Positions 1 to 8,073 of a stretch of 59,826 bases of DNA are shown piece after piece. Source of the stretch: Pseudonocardiaceae bacterium (lineage in GTDB: Bacteria > Actinomycetota > Actinomycetes > Mycobacteriales > Pseudonocardiaceae). The position numbers and the translations under genes were made by a program. The stretch covers positions 1 through 59,826 of the forward strand of contig WHSZ01000033.1 in NCBI GenBank assembly GCA_009379845.1, read 5' to 3'. The notes beneath the pieces are model-generated. The model ran no database searches. It was given only the letters and a program-made list of their open reading frames with translations, and was not told the DNA's origin. Position 1 is the stretch's first letter. Each line of letters opens with the position of its first letter.

Positions 1-2
1 AC

Positions 3-620
3 GGCCCGGTCTGCAGCTTGTTCGCCGGAATTCCCTCGGAAACCGTCGCCGAACAACTCCGCACGGTCCTTGCCGACGACGGCCACACTGAACTTCCCGA
101 GAATGTGGCAAGTGCCCACGATCCCTTCGACGTCTTTCGCAACGCCACCACCCTCGGCGACAACGAAGCTCGCTACGTCGAAGCCGCCTTCACCGCCCAC
201 GAAATCGAAGCAGTCAGCACCGCCGAACCCACACCCGGCGGCCACGAACTCATACAGACATGGCACGAATCCGGCCGACCACTCGCGATCGTCAGCAACA
301 ACAGTGCCGCCGCCGTCAGCACCTATCTCGACCTACACAACCTCCGCCGGTACGTTAAGCACGTCTCAGCACGCGAAAGCCCAGACGCCGAATTGTTGAA
401 ACCCAACCCGCACCTAATCAACCAAGCCGTTCGCGCGCTCAACATTGTCCCGGTCGACTGTGCACTGTTAGGCGACTCAGTAACGGACATCGAAGCCTCA
501 CATGTCGCAGCCGTATCCGTTCTCGGTTACGCGAACAAGCCGGGTAAACGCTTGCGACTTTCGAACGCCGGAGCCGACGCAGTCGTCTTGACCTTAACCG
601 CGCTAGGAGCTGTCCGGTAA
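3..620 (+). CDS. HAD-superfamily phosphatase, 5' end outside the window
   Basis: This is a haloacid-dehalogenase-type hydrolase, probably a small-molecule phosphatase acting in the cytoplasm. The open frame runs into the left edge, and the first visible residues (GPVCSLFAG) look like the end of motif I (DxDG), so the nucleophile Asp lies outside the window. The TTG at 18 is probably not the real start. Counting from position 18, motif II is IVSNNS (91-96), the motif III Lys is in LLKPNP (Lys128) and motif IV is LGDSVTDI (151-158). The order and spacing fit a Cof/phosphoglycolate-phosphatase-like HAD protein. The substrate cannot be read from the sequence. Codon use is less extreme in GC than most of the window. 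Confidence 0.85.
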   Translation, partial: GPVCSLFAGIPSETVAEQLRTVLADDGHTELPENVASAHDPFDVFRNATTLGDNEARYVEAAFTAHEIEAVSTAEPTPGGHELIQTWHESGRPLAIVSNNSAAAVSTYLDLHNLRRYVKHVSARESPDAELLKPNPHLINQAVRALNIVPVDCALLGDSVTDIEASHVAAVSVLGYANKPGKRLRLSNAGADAVVLTLTALGAVR

Positions 621-884
621 GTCTCTTCCGGGGCTCCTACCCAGGCAACCCGTGTTCAGGTTGTCTTACGTCATCAGACGACTGGCGATTGCTTGCATGA
701 CAAGGGGGCAAGCATGGCAGCAAACGCGCCGGTCTCGAGGAAAGTTGCCCTCTGACACAACGTTATCGGGCTACGCCAGGTCGACGGGATGGCACCAGGG
801 CCACCAACTTGTACGTGGAGGCACGTAACAAAGCGGCGCTGCCGTGCGACATCGGAATCGCATTTCGGCGTCGAAAGGACACTA

Positions 885-1330
885 ATGCGGAAACTGGCCA
901 CGACCCTGCTGCTCGTCCTGTCGATGCTGGCGCTCGGTTCGCAACCGCGGTTCCGGCACATGCGGCGGCGCGGATGCAGATCCACCGGGTGTGGTACGAC
1001 TCGCCTGGTTCAGACAACGGCAGTAATGCCAGCCTTAACGGGGAGGGCGTACTGATCAAGAACACCTCGCGGGTCTCAATCGCGATCACGAACTTCACGT
1101 TGCGGGACAAGGCCGGCCATGTCTACAAGTTCCCGCGCACGACAGTGGGCCCAGGTAAGAGTCTGTGGGTGCGTACCGGCAAAGGCACGAACAACCTGTC
1201 GAATCGGTATTGGGGTCTCACCTGGTACGTCTGGAACAACACGGGCGACACCGCGACCCTGCGCGACCCGCATGGCAGGTGGCTGGACGCCTGCTCGTGG
1301 GGCAACGGGCCCGGCTCACGCTACTGCTGA
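885..1330 (+). pseudogene. Secreted lamin-tail-domain protein, frameshifted in the signal peptide
   Basis: An ATG at 885 with an AAAGGA ribosome site at 874-879 opens a signal peptide (MRKLATTLLLVLSMLALG). The rest of the protein continues in a different frame: a signal-peptidase-like FATAVPAHA, then a mature domain beginning MQIHRVWYDSPG and ending at the stop at 1328-1330. The mature part has the look of a lamin-tail (LTD) domain, with WGLTWYVWNN, TATLRDPHG and DACSWG. One missing base near 936-941 (for example a T in GGTTTCGC) would join the two parts into a normal exported protein of about 149 residues. Either the gene is broken or the assembly lost a base. The longer open frame starting at 809 has no export signal and is less likely the true product. 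Confidence 0.7.
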
Positions 1331-1525
1331 CTCTCGGAAGGTCCAGGGGCGCCGCCTCATCTGGCAGCGACCCCAGACCATCTCCGCGCTCGTCTGCGCA
1401 GAGCCGCCCGCGCCGCGATGTGCACCGCCGGGACTGCCGAATTGCCCTCCAGCAGGTTAAGAGCGGCGCGCTTCGCGCGACGCCGGGCACACCACCGAAC
1501 AGCTTGGGTGAGCCAGACTGGATCG

Positions 1526-1912
1526 ATGATTGGACAGTGGCTGGCCTTGGTCATTGACTGCGCTGATCCTCGGAGGCTCGCGGCCTTTTACGAGGTCCTG
1601 CTGGGCATGGATAGGATCGAAGACGAGAAAGACTGGGTATCGATTGCGGCACCTGATCGCGAACCACGAATTGCGTTCCAACGGGTCGTCGACTACGTCG
1701 CGCCCACTTGGCCGAACCCACCAACCCCGCAACAAATGCACTTCGACGTCGAGGTAGATGACCTCGACGACGCCGCTCAACGCGTCATCGCGATGGGTGC
1801 GCGCTTACTAGAGGACAACGAATTGTTCCGCATATTCGCCGACCCAGCGGGGCACCCATTCTGCCTCGCCTTGCCACAGCAAGCAGAGCATTACCGGGCG
1901 GTGGAACATTGA
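1526..1912 (+). CDS. VOC-family (glyoxalase-like) protein
   Basis: A 128-residue protein of the vicinal-oxygen-chelate fold, the family of glyoxalase I, bleomycin-resistance and extradiol dioxygenase proteins. It starts at ATG 1526 (MIGQWLALVIDCADP), which gives a single VOC module with the usual beginning: LVIDCADPRRLAAFYEVLLG (residues 8-27). The second half carries MHFDVEVDDL (71-80) and FADPAGHPFCL (104-114), the typical end of this family. Most relatives with this DCADP start are annotated only as VOC or glyoxalase-like proteins. Metal ligands cannot be assigned firmly, though His72 is a candidate. No operon partner is obvious. The substrate is unknown. Confidence 0.8.
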   Translation: MIGQWLALVIDCADPRRLAAFYEVLLGMDRIEDEKDWVSIAAPDREPRIAFQRVVDYVAPTWPNPPTPQQMHFDVEVDDLDDAAQRVIAMGARLLEDNELFRIFADPAGHPFCLALPQQAEHYRAVEH

Positions 1913-1992
1913 GGTACACCGCAACCAACCGACGCAGCAACATGCCAACGTCTTGTGTCATTGGCCCACCGGGGCCGGGCACATCGCGCGGA

Positions 1993-2429
1993 TCACCTCA
2001 GGCGGGGGGCTTGCGGGTTCAGTGACCGCCATCCGGCAGCGACCAAGACGACACGCAACAGGGCGAGAACCGGCGGGATCGGTAGCGCATAGCCGAACCA
2101 GAACAGAGCCTCGATCGGAATCGTGGCGACGACAAGGACTGCGCCGGATCTACGGCCGGTCCACAGCAGCCTTCCGCCGTGCGCGAGCAGCACCATCAGC
2201 GCCAGGAAGGCTGCCAGGGTCGCGGCGAACTGCGGCACCGTCAGCTGTTCTGACCATTGGCCGCCGTACATCGGAAAGAGGTCCCACAGCCACGGCAGCG
2301 GTCCTCACGCAGGAGGAACACGCCGACCGGGATGGCGGGCAGACCGAAGCAGGCCGCGTGAATCCAGCAGACGGCAGGCAGCGGCCCACCGCCGAGCCGA
2401 TCGGCCCATGTTTCGCATCGGGGTTCCAC
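1993..2429 (-). pseudogene. Small integral membrane protein, frameshifted
   Basis: Two minus-strand frames together read as one hydrophobic protein of about 145 residues. The N-terminal part (GTG at 2429) contains WIHAACFGLPAIPVGVFLL. The C-terminal part contains PWLWDLFPMYGGQWSEQ, then FAATLAAFLALMVLLAH and AVLVVATIPIEALFWFGYAL. Reading through the junction near 2295-2305 needs one base more than is present (GAGGACCG|CTGCCG), after which LPWLWDLFPM continues smoothly. I see three or four membrane segments and no catalytic motif. The function is unknown. It may be a recent pseudogene or a one-base sequence error; the shorter intact frame from ATG 2271 could be expressed as a truncated protein. 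Confidence 0.55.
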
Positions 2430-2464
2430 GCCTCCCGTTACGCAGATGGTCTCCGCGGCAACGG

Positions 2465-3010
2465 CTAGGGTGCGGCCGGGCCGTAGTCCAGGTGAACGAC
2501 ACCGTTGTCGTAGACCTCGTGCTTCTTCAGCGCGAGCTTGGTCTCGATGCCGTCGTTCCAGAGCCGCTTGCCCTTGCCGAGCGCGACCGGGTAGACGAAC
2601 AGGTGCAGGTCATCTACCAGTCCCTCTTTGAGGAGCGCGCGGACGAGGGTGCCGCTGCCGGAGATGTAGATGGCGTCATTCTCGGCCTTGAGCTTCCGGA
2701 TCACGTCCGGGTCATACGGGCCGAGATGGGTCGAATTTCCCCACTCGGCCTTCGGCTCCTGCGAACCGACGACGTACTTCCGCGTGTCGTTGAAGAACGG
2801 CGCGCCGGGGTCCTCCTCAACCGTGCGGGTGGACCACACCGGCGCGAACATCTCGAACGTGGCGCGCCCCAGCAGGATTGCCGTTGACGCGCCCGTAATC
2901 GCTCCGAGCGCCTCCGCCATCTTCGGGTGAAAGCCATAGTCAAAGGTCCATGACGGGTCCTCGAACACCCCGTCAAGACTGATGAACTCGTGAACCGCGA
3001 TGGTGCCCAT
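2465..3010 (-). CDS. Dihydrofolate-reductase-family (RibD C-terminal-like) protein
   Basis: A 181-residue protein of the DHFR/RibD reductase fold, presumably an NADPH-dependent cytoplasmic reductase. The N-terminus (MGTIAVHEFISLDGVFEDP) is the standard first strand and substrate loop of the family. ILLGRATFEMF follows, then the late glycine-rich cofactor strand AIYISGSGTLVRALL and VDDLHLFVYPVALGKGKRL. ATG 3010 is preferred over the codon at 3016 because it starts right at this strand. It lies back to back with an unidentified coding fragment at 3068 and is related to the proteins at 3442-4002 and 22802-23482. Family members seldom have a known substrate, so no reaction is assigned. Confidence 0.85.
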   Translation of the reverse strand: MGTIAVHEFISLDGVFEDPSWTFDYGFHPKMAEALGAITGASTAILLGRATFEMFAPVWSTRTVEEDPGAPFFNDTRKYVVGSQEPKAEWGNSTHLGPYDPDVIRKLKAENDAIYISGSGTLVRALLKEGLVDDLHLFVYPVALGKGKRLWNDGIETKLALKKHEVYDNGVVHLDYGPAAP

Positions 3011-3067
3011 GATCACGCCTTTCTTTCGCCGCGATTATCCCCGGCCGACCTGCGGCTATAGGGCGGC

Positions 3068-3361
3068 GTGCGTGACGTCGGAGGGAGACGTGCCGGCGTT
3101 ACCTGCTGGAAAGGGGGCTGCGCTATTCCTGCCAGCCCGCTCGGGCGAGGATCTCGTCGATCACCGGAGTACACCGACCCGGCGGCGGCCCTCGCGCGCA
3201 ACGAGAACGTGGCAGACCTGCTGGAGCACGTGGCGCAATACGCCGAGATGGCCTATGTCGAGCTCTACGGCCCCATCGGGCCCGAGCTCCGGGAGTGGGT
3301 CCAGTCGCGACCGCAGGCAACCGCGTTCCCGGACTTTCCCGGTACCGACGGCCAAGGTTGA
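3068..3361 (+). CDS. Orphan coding fragment, function not recognised
   Basis: The second half of this 97-residue frame has clear actinobacterial codon bias and a protein-like stretch: AALARNENVADLLEHVAQYA, then EMAYVELYGPIGPELREWVQ. The first 35 residues (rich in R and G, with MRDVGGRRAGVTCWKGG) do not look like the same protein. Either the true start is later in the frame or this is the 3' remnant of a gene whose front was lost. The predicted structure is mostly helical, with no signal peptide and no catalytic motif. It sits between two DHFR-family genes, and its TGA is about 80 bases before the TTG start of the next one. I do not recognise the family. Confidence 0.35.
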   Translation: MRDVGGRRAGVTCWKGGCAIPASPLGRGSRRSPEYTDPAAALARNENVADLLEHVAQYAEMAYVELYGPIGPELREWVQSRPQATAFPDFPGTDGQG

Positions 3362-3441
3362 CGCCTTCACCGATGAATTTCGCGCCTCACCCGAGTCTGA
3401 TCTGGTGCGAACAACGTCGAAACACCGGATGGAGGGCACCG

Positions 3442-4002
3442 TTGCGTACGCTCGCGATCACCCAGAACATCACCGTCGACGGCTCGATCGAGATGCTGAC
3501 AGACTGGTTCGACCCCCAGGGCCAAGCCAATGTGGACAACTCGGATCTGCTCGAAGAGTTGCACCTGCAGGACAGCAAGGCCGACGGGTTGCTCGTCGGC
3601 CGCCAGACGTTCGAGGATTTCCGCGGCTACTGGCCCAACCAGTCCGACGACGCTACCGGCATCACCGACTACCTCAACCAGGTGCAGAAGTACGTCGTCT
3701 CCTCGACCATGACCGACCCGCAGTGGCAGAACTCCACGGTGCTGTCCGGCAATCCCGTCGAGGAAGTTCAGGCGCTGAAGGAGAAACCCGGCCTGGACAT
3801 CGTGCTCACCGGGAGCATCTCGTTGTGCCACACCCTTATCGACGCGGGCCTGGTCGACGAATACCGGCTGTTCGTTTACCCCGTCGTGCAGGGCCGCGGC
3901 CGCCGACTGTTTCCGGACGGGTTCGAGTTGCCGAAGCTGCGCCTGCGCGAAACAAAGGCCTTCCGCGGCGGCATCACATACTCGTGCTACGCCCCGGCCT
4001 GA
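3442..4002 (+). CDS. Dihydrofolate-reductase-family (RibD C-terminal-like) protein
   Basis: A 186-residue DHFR/RibD-type reductase. The family start LRTLAITQNITVDGSIEML is read from TTG 3442, which has a good GGAGGG site at 3431-3436. The open frame extends further upstream, but that part has no family similarity. Key blocks are LLVGRQTFEDFRGYWP (residues 50-65), the cofactor-binding strand DIVLTGSISLCHTLI and VDEYRLFVYPVVQGRGRRLF. It resembles the protein at 2465-3010 in plan but differs in detail, so the two are not a recent duplication. A reductase role is inferred from family membership and the substrate is unknown. Start choice is moderately secure. Confidence 0.85.
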   Translation: MRTLAITQNITVDGSIEMLTDWFDPQGQANVDNSDLLEELHLQDSKADGLLVGRQTFEDFRGYWPNQSDDATGITDYLNQVQKYVVSSTMTDPQWQNSTVLSGNPVEEVQALKEKPGLDIVLTGSISLCHTLIDAGLVDEYRLFVYPVVQGRGRRLFPDGFELPKLRLRETKAFRGGITYSCYAPA

Positions 4003-4062
4003 TCCCCTTTTCGTCGCTCGATAATTCGGTCGCACAACGGTTTGCCGGGCTGGTAGGCATGG

Positions 4063-4593
4063 TTGGTGCTTACCGGGAAACTCGTACGGCTACGCCCGCT
4101 GGAACCTTCTGACGCGGAGGCGGTGTGGCGCTGGAGCAGCGACCCGGAGGTCGGGCGCTGGATGGTTAACGGCTACCCGGAATCGTTCGCCCAGGTAACC
4201 AAGCGCTTCGAGGAGCGGCCGCCGAACTCGTATCAGCGGGTATCGCTCGGCATCGAGCCGCTCACCGAGCAGCGGCTGATCGGAGCGGTCCGGCTCCGCG
4301 ACGCGGAACCCGAAAGCGGCCGCGCGGAGCTGGATATCGAAATCGGGGAGCGGGATCACTGGGGTCACGGCTACGGCACCGACGCGATGCGCGTCATCTG
4401 CCGATACGGCATCGAAACGATGCGGCTGCACCTGATCGCGTTGTGGGTGGTCGCGGACCACGTCGCGGCGCGGCGGGTTTATCAGAAAGTCGGCTTCGTC
4501 GAGGACGGCCGGCATCGCGAGTCGTTCCGCAGGGACGGCAAGTGGCACGACATGATCCTGATGAGCCTGCTGGAAGGCGAACTACGCGAGTAG
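4063..4593 (+). CDS. GNAT-family N-acetyltransferase (RimJ/RimL-like)
   Basis: A 176-residue GCN5-type acetyltransferase of the RimJ/RimL/SpeG branch, transferring acetyl from acetyl-CoA to an amine. The opening GKLVRLRPLEPSDAEAVWRW is typical of this branch. The acetyl-CoA loop is WGHGYGTDAMR (100-110), followed by HLIALWVVADHVAARRVYQKVGF (123-145), the usual motif B. TTG 4063 and GTG 4066 both begin the right frame; GTG 4066 may be the true start. It lies just downstream of the DHFR-like gene and converges with the YjbR-like gene, the two stop codons being directly adjacent. Protein N-terminal, polyamine or drug acetylation are all possible. Confidence 0.85.
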   Translation: MVLTGKLVRLRPLEPSDAEAVWRWSSDPEVGRWMVNGYPESFAQVTKRFEERPPNSYQRVSLGIEPLTEQRLIGAVRLRDAEPESGRAELDIEIGERDHWGHGYGTDAMRVICRYGIETMRLHLIALWVVADHVAARRVYQKVGFVEDGRHRESFRRDGKWHDMILMSLLEGELRE

Positions 4594-4941
4594 TCAAGCA
4601 TGTTCCGCGTCGAACGCCTTGCGCAGCTTCGCAGGCGCCTTGATTCGCCAGGATTCCTCGATCAGCTCGGCCAGCTGCTCCCTGTCGATGCGATCCAGGT
4701 CGATCAGGATCGCGCCGTACCCGTCGTAGTGCGACGTGGTGTAGAACGCCGGATCGCCGGAAGCCAGTAGCGCCGCCTTCTCGTCCAGCCCGCACATCAG
4801 CACCAGCCCGCCCTCCGCTTCGGTGCGCAGCCGGGCGAACCCCTTACCCGCGACCTTCAGTGACGGTGTCCGGAACCACGTCGACTCCTCGACCTCCGGA
4901 AGCTCCCGCGCGATCGCGATCACGTCGTCCCATGTCGGCAT
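4594..4941 (-). CDS. MmcQ/YjbR-family DNA-binding-like protein
   Basis: A 115-residue protein of the MmcQ/YjbR family, a small cytoplasmic fold often called DNA-binding-like but of uncertain role. The pattern is clear: MPTWDDVIAIARELPEVEES, then WFRTPSLKVAGKGFARLR, FYTTSHYDGYGAILIDLDRI and EESWRIKAPAKLRKAF at the end. ATG 4941 is chosen because it follows a strong AGGAGGTCAGGAG site and removes a non-homologous upstream extension. The gene converges on the GNAT gene with no gap, and diverges from the mycothiol-type gene at 5069, so promoters for both probably lie in 4942-5068. Confidence 0.85.
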   Translation of the reverse strand: MPTWDDVIAIARELPEVEESTWFRTPSLKVAGKGFARLRTEAEGGLVLMCGLDEKAALLASGDPAFYTTSHYDGYGAILIDLDRIDREQLAELIEESWRIKAPAKLRKAFDAEHA

Positions 4942-5068
4942 CTCCTGACCTCCTCGCGGCAAGCCTCCCACCGGGCCAGCGTGCTGTCTTGGACAAACGG
5001 GAACTCGCACACCACCAGACCTCGTTACGGTGAATCGAGGGAACCGGCGTTCAGGAGGCCACATCCAC

Positions 5069-5707
5069 ATGACCACGATCCGAGACGGTTACCTGCGGGC
5101 AGCCGCCTCCGCAGCGGCGTTGCTCCGCGACTCGGCAGTCGGCGCGGCCTGGCACCAGCCAAGCGCATTGCCCGAGTTCAGCGTGCGCGGCCTCGCCGGG
5201 CACCTTGCCGCGCAGGTCCTCCTGGTTCCTCGGGCGCTTGCCCAGGACGTGCCGGACGATGAGCCGATCTCGCTGCTCGAGCATTACGCCCGTGCGAAAT
5301 GGGTGGGTGCGGATCTGAACGACGAGATCAACGTGCGCATCCGGAGCGCCGGTGAGGAACACGCCGCGGACGGCCCGGCCGCGCTCGTCGAGCAGACCGA
5401 AGCCGCGGTGCGCGAACTGCGCCACCGGCTGCCTGCGGAGCCAGCCGACCGGGTGGTGCATTTTCCGCCCGGGCCGTGGTCACTGTACTTCGACGACTTC
5501 CTGACCACCCGGATGCTGGAAATCGCCGTGCATTCCGACGATCTGGCGGTGAGCCTCGGCGTCGAAACGCCCACCCTGCCGCCAGGGGCCATCGATCCGG
5601 TCCTCGCCCTGTTGAGCCAGCTGGCCGTACACCGGCACGGGCAACCCGCCGTGCTGCGCGCCTTCAGCCGCGCCGAGCGGACTCCCGCCACGATCGCCGC
5701 GATCTAA
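5069..5707 (+). CDS. Maleylpyruvate isomerase/DinB-fold mycothiol-dependent family protein
   Basis: A 212-residue protein of the actinobacterial family annotated as maleylpyruvate isomerase N-terminal/mycothiol-dependent enzyme (DinB-like four-helix fold). The start at ATG 5069 follows CAGGAGG at 5052-5058. The metal or thiol site probably includes His45 in VRGLAGHLAAQV and the later Glu-His pair in MLEIAVHSDDLAVSLG. The family uses mycothiol, which points to an actinobacterial host. The stop codon overlaps the 3' end of the convergent amidohydrolase by four bases. The substrate is unknown; true maleylpyruvate isomerase activity should not be assumed. Confidence 0.8.
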   Translation: MTTIRDGYLRAAASAAALLRDSAVGAAWHQPSALPEFSVRGLAGHLAAQVLLVPRALAQDVPDDEPISLLEHYARAKWVGADLNDEINVRIRSAGEEHAADGPAALVEQTEAAVRELRHRLPAEPADRVVHFPPGPWSLYFDDFLTTRMLEIAVHSDDLAVSLGVETPTLPPGAIDPVLALLSQLAVHRHGQPAVLRAFSRAERTPATIAAI

Positions 5708-6510
5708 AGGCCGAAGACGCGCTTGGCGTTGCCGGTCAGGAAGGCCTCGCGGACCGCGTCGTCGAGGCCGAGCGCGTCGAGCTCCTGAAGTGCTTTGTCG
5801 GCGGTGATCATCGGGTAGTTGCTGCCGAACAACACCTTGTGCCGGCCGCCGCCGAGGTAGCGCACCAGCTCGGGCGGGTAGCGGTTCGCGGTGTACGCGC
5901 TGGTGTCGATGTAGACGTTCGGGTACTTGCGGGCCAGCGAGATCATCTCCTCCGTCCACGGGTAGCCGATGTGCCCGGCCACGATCGTCAGCTCGGGAAA
6001 GTCGAGCGCCACGTCGTCCAGGTACGGGATCGGCCGGCCGGTTTCCGAGGTTCGCAGCGGGCCGGTGTGCCCTGCCTGCGTGCAGAACGGGATGCCCAGC
6101 TCAACGCATTCGGCGTACAGCGGGTAGTAGCGCCGGTCGTTCGGCGGCAGCTCCCACAACCACGGCAACACGCGCAGCCCGACGAACCCGAGCTCGCGGA
6201 CCGCGCGGCGCAGCTCCCTGATCGCGTCCATCGGGCGGCGAAGGTCGACGGCGGCCACGCCGGCCAGCCGATCGGGATACGCGGCGACGAAGGAGGCGAC
6301 CTCGTCGTTGCTGATCAGCGGACCGTCCGGACCGTGCCACGCGCTGATCAGCCCACGTCGCACGCCCGCGGCGTCCATCGCCGCGATCGTCAACTCGACG
6401 GGCGGCTCCTCGTCCAGCATCGGCAGGCCGGTCCAGCGGCGCAACGGCTCGAACATGTCGTGCCGGATGAACCGCACGGTCGGGTGCTGCATCCACGCGT
6501 CGATCGTCAT
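5704..6510 (-). CDS. Amidohydrolase-2-family protein with altered metal-site motifs
   Basis: A 268-residue TIM-barrel protein of the amidohydrolase-related (PF04909-type) family, cytoplasmic. It begins MTIDAWMQHPTVRFI at ATG 6510; the family normally starts with an Asp/His-x-His metal site, and here the region reads DAWMQH. Later blocks are FVGLRVLPWLWELPPND, CTQAGHTGP, LTIVAGHIGYPWTEEMISLA, NVYIDTSAYTANRYPPEL and KVLFGSNYPMITADKAL. The last normally ends GSDYP, so Asn replaces the usual Asp. A subgroup with this start and FGSNYP seems to exist in actinobacteria, so it may work without a standard metal centre. The neighbouring symporter could supply an organic acid substrate; that is inference only. 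Confidence 0.75.
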   Translation of the reverse strand: MTIDAWMQHPTVRFIRHDMFEPLRRWTGLPMLDEEPPVELTIAAMDAAGVRRGLISAWHGPDGPLISNDEVASFVAAYPDRLAGVAAVDLRRPMDAIRELRRAVRELGFVGLRVLPWLWELPPNDRRYYPLYAECVELGIPFCTQAGHTGPLRTSETGRPIPYLDDVALDFPELTIVAGHIGYPWTEEMISLARKYPNVYIDTSAYTANRYPPELVRYLGGGRHKVLFGSNYPMITADKALQELDALGLDDAVREAFLTGNAKRVFGL

Positions 6511-6521
6511 GCCTGGATATT

Positions 6522-6541
6522 CCCACGCCCGCACGGGTGGG
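6522..6541 (-). terminator. Weak hairpin after the symporter gene
   Basis: CCCACGCCC and GGGTGGG arms around a GCAC loop lie 18 bases beyond the stop codon of the symporter gene at 6559 and just upstream of the amidohydrolase start. The stem has a one-base bulge and no T-run, so it would be a weak terminator or partial read-through point. Confidence 0.35.
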
Positions 6542-6558
6542 CAAACACCGCGAAACGG

Positions 6559-8070
6559 TCAGGCGGCGGTGGTCGGCTCCGCGCCGGTTTCCTCGGCGGG
6601 CTCGGTGGCGCGGGGCCGCACCACGAGCGAGCCGAGCACACAGATCGCCAGGTTCAGGATCAAACCGACGATGCCGCCGTGCACCCCGTAGACCGATTCC
6701 TCGCCGGTCAGCGTCAACCAGCCTGCCAGCCCGGCACCGGCGGCCATACCCCAGAAGACCGGGCCGGCCGCGAGGCGCTTCCAGTACATGCCGAGAACGA
6801 ACACGGGCGCGAGCTGCACCAGTAGTTCCATCTTCAGCACAAAGATATCGACCAGGGTGCCCGGTGGGTTCCAGGCGAGCAGCAACAGCCCGAATACCGC
6901 CACGATCCCGACGATCTTCCCGACCGCGACCTGACGCTCCTCGCTCGCCTTCGGGCGAAGGTAGCGCGCGTACACGTCCTTCGAGACGATCGACGAGAAA
7001 CTCAGCAACGCGGAGTCCGCGGTGGACACGATGGCCGCGACAACGCCGCCGAACAGCAGGATCATCGCGACGTAGAACACCACGTTGATCGAGCCGACCC
7101 GGTTGGCGATCATCCCGACCAGTCGTTCGGAGTCGTCTTCGGACAGTCCGGGGAACAGCCGGATTCCCAGCATTCCCACGCAGAACACCACACCGGCGGT
7201 GATCAGCGGCATCCACACCATGCGCTTCAGGGACCGCTTCAACGTCCGCTCACTGCGAGCCGAGTAGATGCGCTGGATGGCGTGCGGGTACATCGCGATC
7301 CCGATGCCCACCAGCAAGATCATCGAGAACCAGCTGACCGAGTCTTCAAGCGGCGGTACCGCGATGGCCTCCGGCTCGTTGTCGATCAGGTACTGCGTTG
7401 TGTCGCCGAGCGAACCTCCGACGAGGTAGAACGCTCCGACGAGCAGCACGACGACGCCCAGCAGCAACGCGATGCCCTGCATCACGTCGGTAAGGGCGAC
7501 CGCGCGCATCCCGCCCATCCACGAATAGGCCAGCATCACCAGCACGAATACGGCGACACCGATCTGGTACGGCACGGTGTCACCGGTAAGTCCGGAGATC
7601 GCGTGCCCCATCGCGATGAGCTGTTCCAGCAGGTAGTTCGCCAGCGCCCACAACATCAGGAAGGTGGCGAGCAGGGTCACAGCGGTTGACTTGAACCGGT
7701 GCCGCACCCAGTCGGTCGGGGTGATGAAGGAGTGCTTCTTCGCCAGCACGTACAGCCGGGGCGCGAACAGCATGTAGCCGCCGATGATCGCGGTGAAGAA
7801 GGTGACCGACTGCCACCACGCGAAGCCTTCCCGGTAGGCCTGCGGTGCGTACCCGACGACCGTGTTGCCGCTGTACTGCGTGGCGTACAAGGTGAAGAAC
7901 AACACCAGCATGCCGAGGTTGCCACCGGCGAGGTAGTAGCTCTTCATGTCCCGCCGTGCGCCCGGCCTGTTGCGGCCGACGAAGAACCCGATGCCGAGCA
8001 TGACGGCGGCGTAGGCGACTAGGACGATAATCCCCGGCGCACCGCCGAACGTGAGGTCTTGGTCTTCCAT
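6559..8070 (-). CDS. Sodium:solute symporter (SSS family)
   Basis: A 503-residue polytopic membrane transporter of the solute:sodium symporter family, with about 13 hydrophobic segments from residue 13 to 485. Characteristic parts are SYYLAGGNLGMLVLFFTLYATQYS near residues 44-67 (substrate/Na+ region), TPTDWVRHRFKS, YSWMGGMRAVALTDVMQG and GGVVAAIVSTADSALLSFSSIVSKDVYARY with the conserved sodium-site Ser/Thr cluster. The C-terminus is a short acidic tail. It follows a small membrane protein by three bases, a pairing repeated at 52.8-54.8 kb. Substrates in this family include proline, pantothenate, acetate and other monocarboxylates. The sequence does not decide among these. Confidence 0.9.
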   Translation of the reverse strand: MEDQDLTFGGAPGIIVLVAYAAVMLGIGFFVGRNRPGARRDMKSYYLAGGNLGMLVLFFTLYATQYSGNTVVGYAPQAYREGFAWWQSVTFFTAIIGGYMLFAPRLYVLAKKHSFITPTDWVRHRFKSTAVTLLATFLMLWALANYLLEQLIAMGHAISGLTGDTVPYQIGVAVFVLVMLAYSWMGGMRAVALTDVMQGIALLLGVVVLLVGAFYLVGGSLGDTTQYLIDNEPEAIAVPPLEDSVSWFSMILLVGIGIAMYPHAIQRIYSARSERTLKRSLKRMVWMPLITAGVVFCVGMLGIRLFPGLSEDDSERLVGMIANRVGSINVVFYVAMILLFGGVVAAIVSTADSALLSFSSIVSKDVYARYLRPKASEERQVAVGKIVGIVAVFGLLLLAWNPPGTLVDIFVLKMELLVQLAPVFVLGMYWKRLAAGPVFWGMAAGAGLAGWLTLTGEESVYGVHGGIVGLILNLAICVLGSLVVRPRATEPAEETGAEPTTAA

Positions 8071-8073
8071 GGT

